A stretch of DNA of 5,796 bases from Planctomycetota bacterium. GTDB taxonomy: Bacteria; Planctomycetota; Planctomycetia; Pirellulales; UBA7805. The notes below the pieces were generated by a model, which did not search any database, was not told the DNA's origin, and was given only the letters and a program-made list of their open reading frames with translations. The stretch covers positions 1 to 5,796 of the forward strand of contig JAUWIQ010000146.1 of assembly GCA_030605285.1 (NCBI GenBank). The letters run 5' to 3'. The stretch's first letter is position 1. Each line of letters starts with the position of its first letter. A program made the translations under genes and the position numbers. Of this stretch, positions 1-5,545 are shown piece after piece.

Positions 1-617
1 AAGCCATAAGTAATCAGGGCACAGTTATGCATCAGATTGCCATGGGTCAGCATCACCCCTTTCGGCATACCGGTCGAACCGGAGGTGTACTGCAAAACAG
101 CCAGGTCCTTTTCCTGCGGACTCTGCTCTTTCCAACTGGCAGCGAGTTCATCTGAAATGTCATCGGTTGCCAACCAAGTCGATTCTTTCAGGTGCGGTGC
201 TTCATCAAGCAAACCCTGGGAACGATCTGTCACCTCGCTGACCGAAAGAACGATTTTTGCGCCCGCATCGTCACTGATCGCCTGGATGCGCCCCATATTC
301 CAGTTGCGCCGTGGCGGATACGCGGGGACAACAACCATCCCTGCGAATAGACAGCCAAAAAAAGCCGTAATGAAGTCCAGTCCAGGGGGATAAAGCAGCA
401 GCGCTCGTTCACCCGCCATCCCCAAATCCATCAGGCGGGCAGCGATGGCGCGAGCACGCATGTCCAACTGCGCGTACGTAATCTTGACTTCGTCGTCACC
501 ATCGCTCGTAAAATAGAAGGCGACTTCCGCCCCCTGCTGTTCAGACCAATAGCGCAAGCGATCGACGAGATTCGTCACTGGTGGATCGAACGGTGCAAAT
601 AATCCGTCGAGGTTCAA
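1..617 (-). CDS. Fatty acyl-AMP ligase (FAAL), N-terminal part, cut by window edge
   Basis: This is the start of an adenylate-forming enzyme that would activate a fatty acid as acyl-AMP, usually for transfer to an acyl carrier protein of a polyketide, nonribosomal peptide or lipid synthase. The reading frame is open for 205 codons from a TTG at 617 to the left edge. What is seen: TYAQLDMRARAIAARL at residues 47-62, then RALLLYPPGLDFITAFFGC at 71-89 and the PAYPPRR stretch at 98-104. The last two read like FAALs and unlike ordinary acyl-CoA synthetases. The phosphate-binding motif YTSGSTGMPKG lies at 177-187, followed by THGNLMHN. Known FAALs are about 580 residues, so two thirds or more is missing, including the FAAL-specific insertion and C-terminal domain. 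It may be the first domain of a larger synthase. TTG is favoured because GGGAG lies 11 bases upstream (629-633). A GTG at 578 is the alternative, giving a start just before TNLVDRLRYW. An in-frame stop at 639-641 bounds the gene. Family call is firm; substrate is unknown. Confidence 0.9.
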   Translation of the reverse strand, partial: MNLDGLFAPFDPPVTNLVDRLRYWSEQQGAEVAFYFTSDGDDEVKITYAQLDMRARAIAARLMDLGMAGERALLLYPPGLDFITAFFGCLFAGMVVVPAYPPRRNWNMGRIQAISDDAGAKIVLSVSEVTDRSQGLLDEAPHLKESTWLATDDISDELAASWKEQSPQEKDLAVLQYTSGSTGMPKGVMLTHGNLMHNCALITYG

Positions 618-888
618 CTTGTTCCAAGCTCCCAGGCGTCACGATAGTCCCATCACTCCAGGCATCCTTTAAATCCGCTGCATCTCAACGCATTCCGTTG
701 CCGAACTCGAGCCAGCCTTCCTCCTGGCGTGACCACGAGATCGAAGTCGCCCCAAGGGCGAGGCTCAAGCCCCCACAAGACACGCACAGACAATCCTGAG
801 CACGCGGCATGGGTTGGCTGTTAATTATTCAGCAGAAAACTCAATTCTCAACAACGTAAGTCCACTGTGTTACGGTTTTTGCGTAAGT

Positions 889-918
889 CTTGCCGGAGAA
901 GTCCTTAAATCCGGCAAG
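889..918. repeat. Perfect 8-bp inverted repeat (hairpin)
   Basis: CTTGCCGG (889-896) and CCGGCAAG (911-918) are exact inverted copies separated by 14 bases. The stem can extend outward by two G-U and two A-T pairs as RNA. No T-run follows on either strand, so it is not a typical intrinsic terminator. It could be a protein-binding site or a structured leader element; function is unknown. Confidence 0.55.
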
Positions 919-1239
919 GTTTCTCTGACAAACAGATTGATCCGTCAGGTGGTGGTAAATAGCGCAAAGATTATCAACGCAACGCATTGATTTTTTGATA
1001 CAGAATCCGCGAGCGGAGGCTCTCTCAATCGCTTGGCTCGCATGCGGCAGGCATAGGGCTGGAAAAGTCAATATTTTAAGTGCCGCCTGAAGATTTATCA
1101 ACGAGTGACCACCGCCTGCAGACTCCCATACGAACTGGGAAAAAGCATAATTCTCGCTAATTTCTTTAATTCGGCCGCGGATCAAGGGCCTGGAATGGCA
1201 GCCGATTTAAGTGTGGTTTGCAGTCGGTTTTACATTCTG

Positions 1240-1263
1240 GGGGGCAGGCACATCCTGCCGCCC
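1240..1263. repeat. G/C-rich inverted repeat with bulged G
   Basis: GGCAGG (1243-1248) pairs with CCTGCC (1254-1259) around the loop CACAT, and GGG (1240-1242) can pair with CCC (1261-1263) if G1260 is bulged. The resulting stem has nine pairs. It lies about 180 bases upstream of the LRR lipoprotein gene. There is no T-run. It may be part of a dispersed intergenic palindrome, but repetition elsewhere in the genome cannot be judged from this window. Confidence 0.45.
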
Positions 1264-1293
1264 ATCCCTTGATCGCCGGCCCCGGACCTGGCA

Positions 1294-1316
1294 CCATTGC
1301 AAAATGTTGGCAATGG
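1294..1316. repeat. Perfect 7-bp inverted repeat
   Basis: CCATTGC (1294-1300) and GCAATGG (1310-1316) are exact inverted copies with a nine-base spacer. The geometry (two 7-base half sites, centre-to-centre 16 bases) would fit either an operator for a dimeric regulator of the LRR gene or a small hairpin. It lies 124-146 bases upstream of the start at 1440. Role is inferred from position only. Confidence 0.4.
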
Positions 1317-1439
1317 AGGGCCGATTAACAATCGTGACAGATTGGTACCTCGCAGGGGCAGACAAAGCGGACCGCCTCGCCGGGAGCCGGGAGTGCCCGC
1401 TAGAATCAAGTTGGCAGGTCCCGTGGCCAGACACTTGGC

Positions 1440-2294
1440 ATGAATCAAGCACCCCCCAAATTCGTGTTGTTAGCAGTCGCAGTTATTCTGATTCCTGGTT
1501 GTACGGACAAAACCGTTTCAACAAACAGCAAGACGCCCGCAGCCAACGATCCAAGTAAAAGCATTGCATTTCTTCAGCAGCGAGGGGCCGAGATACACCG
1601 TGACCATCAGCTTACGGAAGGCCCAGTTATCGAAGTTGATTTCCTTTACACGCAGGCACAAGACGACGATTTACGATATCTGCGAAACATCAATACACTC
1701 AAAACCGTCGTGCTTAGTTTCGGCAATATTACAGACGACGGATTGACGCATCTTTCGCAACTTCCAAATCTCGAAAACTTGGTTCTTTATGGAACGAATG
1801 TTGGGGACGATGGAGTTCGACAGTTGCAAGGATTAAGTCGCCTTTCCAAGCTCAATCTCGCCGAAACCAAGATTACAGACAAGGGCTTGGTCTTCCTGAT
1901 CCCCCTCAGCAACCTCAGAAAGTTGAGTCTATATGGTACGCAAATCTCAGATTCAGCAGCGAACCAGCTTCATACATTTTCGAAGCTAGAGACACTAAGT
2001 GTTGGTAATACCCAGATTGGCGATGTATTCGTTGCAAACCTTTCCAAACTGTATCGGCTAACAGCCCTTGATCTCAATTTGACCAATGTAACTGATGAAG
2101 GAGTCGAGTACCTACAATCAAGACGCCAACTAAAAGAACTTCACCTGCAAGGAACAAAGATCACCGACAGCGGGATCAATTACCTAAAGGGCTTATCAAA
2201 ACTCACCCGCCTCAACTTGACCGACACTAGTGTCAGTGATTCAAAGATCGACGAGCTTCAACAGGCATTGCCGAACTGTCGGATCGATAGATAG
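1440..2294 (+). CDS. Leucine-rich-repeat lipoprotein, planctomycete-type 24-residue repeats
   Basis: A 284-residue protein, probably anchored to a membrane by lipid and used for binding other proteins or ligands; no catalytic motif is seen. Residues 1-20 form a signal peptide (MNQAPPK, then a hydrophobic stretch) ending in LIPGC, with Cys21 as the likely lipidated residue. Proline at -2 is not ideal for a lipobox. A polar linker (22-40) and a capping segment (about 41-73) precede eight uninterrupted 24-residue repeats at 74-97, 98-121, 122-145, 146-169, 170-193, 194-217, 218-241 and 242-265. The consensus is TDxGLxxLxxLxxLxxLxLxxTxI. The end, LQQALPNCRI, matches how planctomycete LRR proteins usually finish. 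ATG at 1440 is the start that gives a proper signal peptide, although no clear Shine-Dalgarno sequence precedes it. The gene stands alone: its neighbours are over 700 bases away, the upstream one diverging. The partner cannot be named. Confidence 0.9.
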   Translation: MNQAPPKFVLLAVAVILIPGCTDKTVSTNSKTPAANDPSKSIAFLQQRGAEIHRDHQLTEGPVIEVDFLYTQAQDDDLRYLRNINTLKTVVLSFGNITDDGLTHLSQLPNLENLVLYGTNVGDDGVRQLQGLSRLSKLNLAETKITDKGLVFLIPLSNLRKLSLYGTQISDSAANQLHTFSKLETLSVGNTQIGDVFVANLSKLYRLTALDLNLTNVTDEGVEYLQSRRQLKELHLQGTKITDSGINYLKGLSKLTRLNLTDTSVSDSKIDELQQALPNCRIDR

Positions 2295-2390
2295 CTGTAA
2301 TTGCTGGGGCGATTGCACGATTACTCGGTGAAAATGAACTGTAGCGACTGCCTAACCCGTAATACCCGCCAACAAAGTGTGGCCGCATGG

Positions 2391-2405
2391 TCCGCCTACG
2401 GCGGA
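2391..2405. repeat. Perfect 6-bp hairpin, 3-base loop
   Basis: TCCGCC (2391-2396), loop TAC, GGCGGA (2400-2405). It has the compact form of REP-like palindromes. It is the first of a series of hairpins that continues to 2578. Confidence 0.55.
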
Positions 2406-2474
2406 TCGCCTTCGTGCTTGGGTCAACGGGCGTCGTGCTGCTAGAATCAACCGTTATCCAACGTCGCTCGCCTT

Positions 2475-2498
2475 GGTGTGGGCGGTGACGGCCACACC
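2475..2498. repeat. Perfect 7-bp inverted repeat
   Basis: GGTGTGG (2475-2481) and CCACACC (2492-2498) are exact inverted copies with a ten-base spacer. It is the second large palindrome of the cluster. Confidence 0.5.
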
Positions 2499-2504
2499 CA
2501 CCAT

Positions 2505-2519
2505 TGTGCCTGCGGCACA
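2505..2519. repeat. Perfect 6-bp hairpin, 3-base loop
   Basis: TGTGCC (2505-2510), loop TGC, GGCACA (2514-2519). It has the same 6-3-6 geometry as the hairpin at 2391-2405, and its sequence is similar around the loop (GCC-T-C/G-GGC), which suggests a shared REP-like origin. A smaller GCCT-AAC-AGGC palindrome follows at 2525-2535. Confidence 0.55.
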
Positions 2520-2556
2520 GGTTTGCCTAACAGGCCGTACAACCGTCATATATATT

Positions 2557-2578
2557 GTGGCCCTTATCTCAGGGCCAC
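2557..2578. repeat. Perfect 8-bp hairpin, 6-base loop
   Basis: GTGGCCCT (2557-2564), loop TATCTC, AGGGCCAC (2571-2578). It is the strongest stem of the cluster. No T-run follows on the plus strand, and the minus-strand flank is only A/T-mixed, so it is a poor intrinsic terminator. Confidence 0.6.
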
Positions 2579-2905
2579 CTGCTGCAAGTCGACCTCGGAC
2601 TCCTTGGTATCTCACCAACCCACTATGGCTTGTCGGCATTTCCAGTAATATCCCATCGGCCAAACCCGTCGAAACGCATGTTAGTTACATGTGACTGGAT
2701 ACGGAAAACTCGTACCACCTGAACTTGCAACGTTTTTCCAATATCTCGCATTAAGTTTGCCCGATAGGAGAATCATCGCTTTACGCGCGGGTAGTTCCGA
2801 ACAAAAGCGGTGCTGGAACGCGTTTGCTGATCGGGTCGAGTTCTGCAACCTATCGCAAGAGTATTCGAGTCGAACAACGAGAGCCTATTAGGCACCGGTT
2901 TTACG

Positions 2906-2935
2906 GGCTAACGTCACATTGGCTAACGTCACATT
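2906..2935. repeat. Perfect 15-bp tandem direct repeat (2 copies)
   Basis: GGCTAACGTCACATT occurs twice head to tail, at 2906-2920 and 2921-2935, without a mismatch. It ends 87 bases before the ATG of the cysteine-rich gene and abuts an A/T-rich stretch. A pair of operator sites or duplicated promoter elements is therefore possible. A weak -35/-10 pair can be drawn here (TTGGCT, 16 bases, ATTAAT), which would put the second copy inside the promoter. Seen: the duplication. Inferred: regulation. Confidence 0.7.
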
Positions 2936-3006
2936 GCTGAATTAATTAAACAAGGCAGGTGAACAGGACGCCGAGTCGCTCGCGAAATAGACAATTTATT
3001 TTTGAT

Positions 3007-3012
3007 AAGGAG
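3007..3012 (+). promoter_or_regulatory. Ribosome binding site of the cysteine-rich gene
   Basis: AAGGAG lies 10 bases before the ATG at 3023. It selects this start over the in-frame TTG at 3002, which would place the Shine-Dalgarno sequence inside the coding region and add seven charged residues before the signal peptide. Confidence 0.75.
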
Positions 3013-3022
3013 ATTGAAAATC

Positions 3023-3547
3023 ATGAAATGGAACATTCTTTTTGGGTCGGTCATTCTGACGCGCGGCCTTTGTACGCAAAGTTTTGGTTTTGGTCACAGG
3101 ATGAGTTGTGATACCTGTGGTTGTGAGCCCACGTGTGGTGCTGCTGCCGATTGTGGTTGCGAAGCCACCTGTGGTGCGGCCCCTGCCTGCGGTTGCGAAG
3201 CAACTTGCGGTTGTGAGTCGAATTGCTGCTGCCCCAAGATGAAGTATTTCAAGAAGGTCTGCCACACACGGGTCAAGCGATGCAAGACCGGCTGTGGTTG
3301 CTGCAAGACCAAGATGTGTGTAACGCACGTTAAGTACCGCCGTGTACTCTGCCCTTGCCATCACTGCCCAAACGACCTGATTTGTGCAGCATGCAAGCCT
3401 TGTGGCTATACGACTTGCACGCCCATTTGTGGTTGTGGTTGTGAAGCTGCTTGTGGTTGTGAACCTACTTGTGGCGCAGCGGCCAACGATACGGCCCCGA
3501 TGCCACCCATGCCGCATGCCGATAGCTCGGCATACCTGAATCGCTAA
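3023..3547 (+). CDS. Cysteine-rich exported protein with CGCE(P/A)TCG repeats
   Basis: I cannot assign this to a named family. It is 174 residues with 34 cysteines, nearly one in five. Residues 1 to about 24 look like a Sec signal peptide (MKW, hydrophobic stretch, SFGFG), so the protein should be exported. Three 12-residue units follow: CGCEPTCGAAAD (32-43), CGCEATCGAAPA (44-55), CGCEATCGCESN (56-67). A Lys/Arg-rich middle (about 72-107) carries HTRVKRC and THVKYRR. Next comes a stretch of closely spaced cysteines, CPCHHCP then CAACKPC (110-127). One repeat unit returns at 144-155, CGCEPTCGAAAN, nearly identical to the first, and a Pro/Met-rich tail ends the protein. Plausible roles are a disulphide-linked cell-surface or wall protein, which fits the cysteine-rich protein walls reported for planctomycetes, or metal binding. 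Both are inference. The tandem repeat upstream and terminator downstream suggest a single-gene transcript. Confidence 0.8.
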   Translation: MKWNILFGSVILTRGLCTQSFGFGHRMSCDTCGCEPTCGAAADCGCEATCGAAPACGCEATCGCESNCCCPKMKYFKKVCHTRVKRCKTGCGCCKTKMCVTHVKYRRVLCPCHHCPNDLICAACKPCGYTTCTPICGCGCEAACGCEPTCGAAANDTAPMPPMPHADSSAYLNR

Positions 3548-3575
3548 ACGCGATTGGCTAATCATATTGAGCGAC

Positions 3576-3614
3576 ACGGCCCGTTCGGTGCTCCACCGGA
3601 CGGGTCGTTTTTTT
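3576..3614 (+). terminator. Intrinsic terminator of the cysteine-rich gene
   Basis: A 15-pair stem (3576-3590 with 3594-3608, including two G-U pairs) closes a three-base loop, CTC, and runs straight into seven T residues (3608-3614). It starts 28 bases after the stop codon at 3545-3547. It is a textbook Rho-independent terminator and separates this gene from the beta-propeller gene. Confidence 0.92.
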
Positions 3615-4061
3615 CTGCTCGTATATCAATGCCTGGCCATAAATGCTTGGCCCAATCCGTAACGCGAATCCGCTGATGGGCCGTGCAAGCTGCATGTGTC
3701 GCGCTTTTTTTTCTTTTTCCCGCATGGTCAAAGCTGCAAAGGCAACTTGTCGTAAGCGGGACACCGATCTCCAACTGCGACGAAGCATCCCGATGGTTGG
3801 ATGCGATTTCGAGGACCCCTTGGGGGTGCTATTCAGTGGCCCCCGGTTCCTGATAGGGTCGTGTGCAGTGCCGGTCGTGGTCCATTCAGGCCGGTTCATC
3901 CCGCCTTGGATTACCCCTCCCGGCTTGCTGCTTTTTTCCTGTTTGATCCGCTCAAGGAAGCGGCACATGAAAAAACAACAAAGCACCCCCCTGCCAACTC
4001 AACCGATCCTGGAATGCCGCTGCGCGGTGACCGCAGGATCTCTTGGCGCACAAAAAAAGAA
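3615..4061. other. Spacer and leader before the beta-propeller gene
   Basis: No convincing gene is seen. Several overlapping frames exist on both strands (for example 3643-4128 plus and 3558-3986 minus), but they have no family signature, and the minus one would run through the terminator. A tract of eight T, C, then five T at about 3706-3719 follows only a weak possible stem. A small palindrome, ACCCC-TTG-GGGGT, lies at 3815-3827. No clear -35/-10 pair stands out for the gene at 4076. A short frame starting with ATG at 3967 (MKKQQSTPL...) has a passable AGGA upstream, but it overlaps the propeller gene in another frame and is not supported. Confidence 0.5.
4005..4040 (+). promoter_or_regulatory. 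Nested hairpin in leader of the beta-propeller gene
   Basis: GATCCTG (4005-4011) pairs with CAGGATC (4034-4040). Inside it, CCGC (4017-4020) pairs with GCGG (4024-4027) around the loop TGC. The structure ends 21 bases before the ribosome binding site and 35 bases before the ATG. It is therefore well placed to affect translation or message stability if transcribed. It matches no riboswitch class I recognise. Confidence 0.4.
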
Positions 4062-4067
4062 ACGGAG
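4062..4067 (+). promoter_or_regulatory. Ribosome binding site of the beta-propeller gene
   Basis: ACGGAG lies eight bases before the ATG at 4076. It favours that start over an in-frame TTG at 4043, which would add AHKKRNGVFT before the signal peptide and put the site inside the coding region. Confidence 0.7.
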
Positions 4068-4075
4068 TTTTTACC

Positions 4076-5428
4076 ATGAAATGGATTTTACCTGTGTTGC
4101 TGACTTCCCTTTTCGCGAGCCTTGTTAACCATGCGATCGCGGTCAACGACGTTCCCTCCACTTCCTCGCCAAAGCCCGAAACCAAAATACCGCAGCCGCC
4201 CCTAGGGGAAGATAGCGATGCGACGAAGAAAACGAACACGTTGCAAAGCCGCTTGAAGATCTCCAACGTACCGGTCAAAGCAACCATCGACGCGGGGACC
4301 GGCTACGACAACCCAGCCAGCTTTTGGGACGGAAAATTATTGCGGCCAGTGATCTTTGCTCCTCAACCCAATGGCGGTGCAAAGATTGGCTGGACCGACA
4401 CAGAGGGAACCATCCATATCACGCCGATCGACAAACAGGCCCAGCGGTGCGGCGTCGATATGCTCATCGAAAACGGCTCTCTGCGGGATTTGGTGGCGCA
4501 TAACGATGGCTCTGCCGCTTTGGTATTACAGGAAGGGGGCAGGTATCTGATTCGGATAAAAAATCACGAGACTCTTTTTCAAAAGCGGCTTGCCGACAAC
4601 TGGTGCCGGGACATCCACTGGGGAAGCGTCGCCTGGAACGGACATGTCTACGGCACTTACTTCGCCGTGCATCGTGGAGGTCATGAGGGGGACGCCGTCC
4701 GCTTCGTAGATCCTGAGGGCGAAATTCTCGAGGGCGGCGGGTCCTGGGGGGGGAGCCACAGTATCGATATGAGGTTATCGACCGCCGGTGAGCAATTCAT
4801 GCCGCTCGCCCTTTCCGATGCCTATCCGGGGACCGGATTTTACTTCAATCACAACGCCAAACGAATTTCCTACACCTGGGGCGACTTCAGCGGTGGGACG
4901 GGTGGACGGATTGGTGGTCTGGTTGCCCTAAACGACAAAATGTTTATGGCGTTTTCGAGCAAACAGGGGGGCAGAAAACACTGGAGTGTGGCCCTGGCCG
5001 ATTTCTCACAGAAACCGCCCCACCGGCAGTCGGTCCATAAATACCTCCAGGATGCGGATGCGGATCAACTCAACGTGAAAGTTGCTCGCTACGGATCGGA
5101 CAAGATTCTCGTCTCGTGGCTCGAGGCAGGAAATTGGGAGAGAAAATTTCAACTCTACGACAGCGATGCCAATCCGTTGGGCACTACGGAAATTTTGCCC
5201 GTGCGGGCATCTCCGCGCGCCGACTTTAAACAGTTGCCGGATGGCGGTGTCGCCTGGGCACATGGCTGGAGCGAGGGCGGCAAGACGTTGAAAATCATCC
5301 GGATCGACGCCACGAGCCAGCAAGACAAAGACGTTGTCGAGCAAGAGGTCCGAACAGGAAAAGTGCCGCAAAGCACGAGCGTTGTGGGAACGCAATTTGG
5401 TGTAAAATCCAAACAGATGCTGCACTGA
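4076..5428 (+). CDS. Exported beta-propeller-like protein of unknown function
   Basis: A 450-residue protein with an N-terminal signal peptide (MKWILPVLLTSLFASLVNHAIA, cleavage probably after Ala22). A Pro/Ser/Lys-rich linker (about 27-56) precedes one long domain to the C terminus. The domain shows recurring short beta-strand blocks with Trp and Gly-Asp turns, for example VIFAPQPNGGAKIGWTD (92-108), HWGSVAWNGHVYGTYFAV (181-198) and KILVSWLEAGN further on. This fits a secreted propeller fold. A compact centre, WGGSHSIDMRL (224-234) followed by LALSDAYPGTGFYF (244-257), looks like the conserved core of a family of secreted bacterial proteins I know only as uncharacterised. No enzyme motif is recognised. 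Only two cysteines occur, at 125 and 177, unlike the upstream gene. An eight-G run at 4746-4753 lies inside the WGGS codons. The gene appears monocistronic. The fold assignment is inference; coding status is near certain. Confidence 0.85.
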   Translation: MKWILPVLLTSLFASLVNHAIAVNDVPSTSSPKPETKIPQPPLGEDSDATKKTNTLQSRLKISNVPVKATIDAGTGYDNPASFWDGKLLRPVIFAPQPNGGAKIGWTDTEGTIHITPIDKQAQRCGVDMLIENGSLRDLVAHNDGSAALVLQEGGRYLIRIKNHETLFQKRLADNWCRDIHWGSVAWNGHVYGTYFAVHRGGHEGDAVRFVDPEGEILEGGGSWGGSHSIDMRLSTAGEQFMPLALSDAYPGTGFYFNHNAKRISYTWGDFSGGTGGRIGGLVALNDKMFMAFSSKQGGRKHWSVALADFSQKPPHRQSVHKYLQDADADQLNVKVARYGSDKILVSWLEAGNWERKFQLYDSDANPLGTTEILPVRASPRADFKQLPDGGVAWAHGWSEGGKTLKIIRIDATSQQDKDVVEQEVRTGKVPQSTSVVGTQFGVKSKQMLH

Positions 5429-5479
5429 TCAACGCAGAGAAAGATCGAAACCGCTAATTTTTGATCCGTTGCCAAAACA

Positions 5480-5516
5480 AAACCCGCTGCCCACCCGATC
5501 GGTAGGCAGCGGGTTT
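5480..5516. terminator. Shared bidirectional terminator between convergent genes
   Basis: A perfect 12-bp stem (5480-5491 with 5505-5516) encloses a loop that can add three more pairs (ACC 5493-5495 with GGT 5501-5503). On the minus strand the stem leads directly into TTTTGTTTT, a good intrinsic terminator 29 bases after the stop of the minus-strand gene. On the plus strand it lies 51 bases after the propeller stop and is followed by TTTGTGATTTC, a weaker tail. Confidence 0.85.
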
Positions 5517-5545
5517 GTGATTTCATTCTTAGTTTGGCAAACCGC

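Larger units (their letters stand above)
618..1439. other. Gene-free spacer between divergent FAAL and LRR genes
   Basis: I see no convincing gene in these 822 bases. The longest frame (841-1185, minus) has only a TTG start, no ribosome binding site and no recognisable family. The promoters of both divergent genes must lie here. On the minus strand TTGAGA and ATAATT, 17 bases apart, occur around 828-856, but they would leave a leader of about 200 bases before the FAAL start, so this is only a weak promoter candidate. An isolated Shine-Dalgarno-like AGGAGGA on the minus strand (719-725) is not followed by a usable start codon. Three inverted repeats are listed separately. Confidence 0.6.
2295..3022. 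other. Long spacer with hairpin cluster and tandem repeat
   Basis: I see no convincing gene in these 728 bases. Frames at 2377-2694 and 2691-2891 (plus) start with GTG, lack ribosome binding sites, and the first is interrupted by closely packed palindromes. No intrinsic terminator with a T-run is visible directly after the LRR gene. The left part holds the palindrome cluster. The right part holds the 15-bp tandem duplication, an A/T-rich stretch (about 2938-2950) and the ribosome binding site of the cysteine-rich gene. Confidence 0.6.

Noticed and set aside
841..1185. Minus-strand open frame of 114 codons upstream of the FAAL gene
   Set aside because: It begins with TTG, has no ribosome binding site, contains an inverted repeat, and resembles no family I know.
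2223..2234. Perfect 12-bp palindrome GACACTAGTGTC
   Set aside because: It lies inside the LRR coding region, encodes ordinary repeat residues (DTSV), and has no positional reason to be a site.
2350..2531. Two GCCTAAC motifs (2350-2356, 2525-2531) that match the integron attC outer box RYYYAAC
   Set aside because: No matching GTTRRRY partner is found at attC distance on either strand, and no integrase or cassette layout is present.
2377..2891. Two plus-strand frames starting with GTG (2377-2694 and 2691-2891)
   Set aside because: Neither has a ribosome binding site or a family signature. The first spans the palindrome cluster and its composition looks like untranslated sequence.
2996..3577. 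Long minus-strand frame (193 codons) opposite the cysteine-rich gene
   Set aside because: It is a by-product of the repeated Cys/Gly codons on the plus strand, which has the signal peptide, ribosome binding site and terminator.
3706..3719. T-rich tract that might mark a second terminator
   Set aside because: Only a weak stem (TGCA-AGC-TGCA) lies nearby and it is not adjacent to the tract, so a terminator cannot be supported.
3558..3986. Minus-strand frame of 142 codons in the spacer
   Set aside because: It would run through the plus-strand terminator stem, and no ribosome binding site or domain supports it.
3967..4128. Short plus-strand frame beginning MKKQQSTPL
   Set aside because: It overlaps the start of the propeller gene in another frame, and its sequence is made of the leader and signal-peptide DNA read out of phase.
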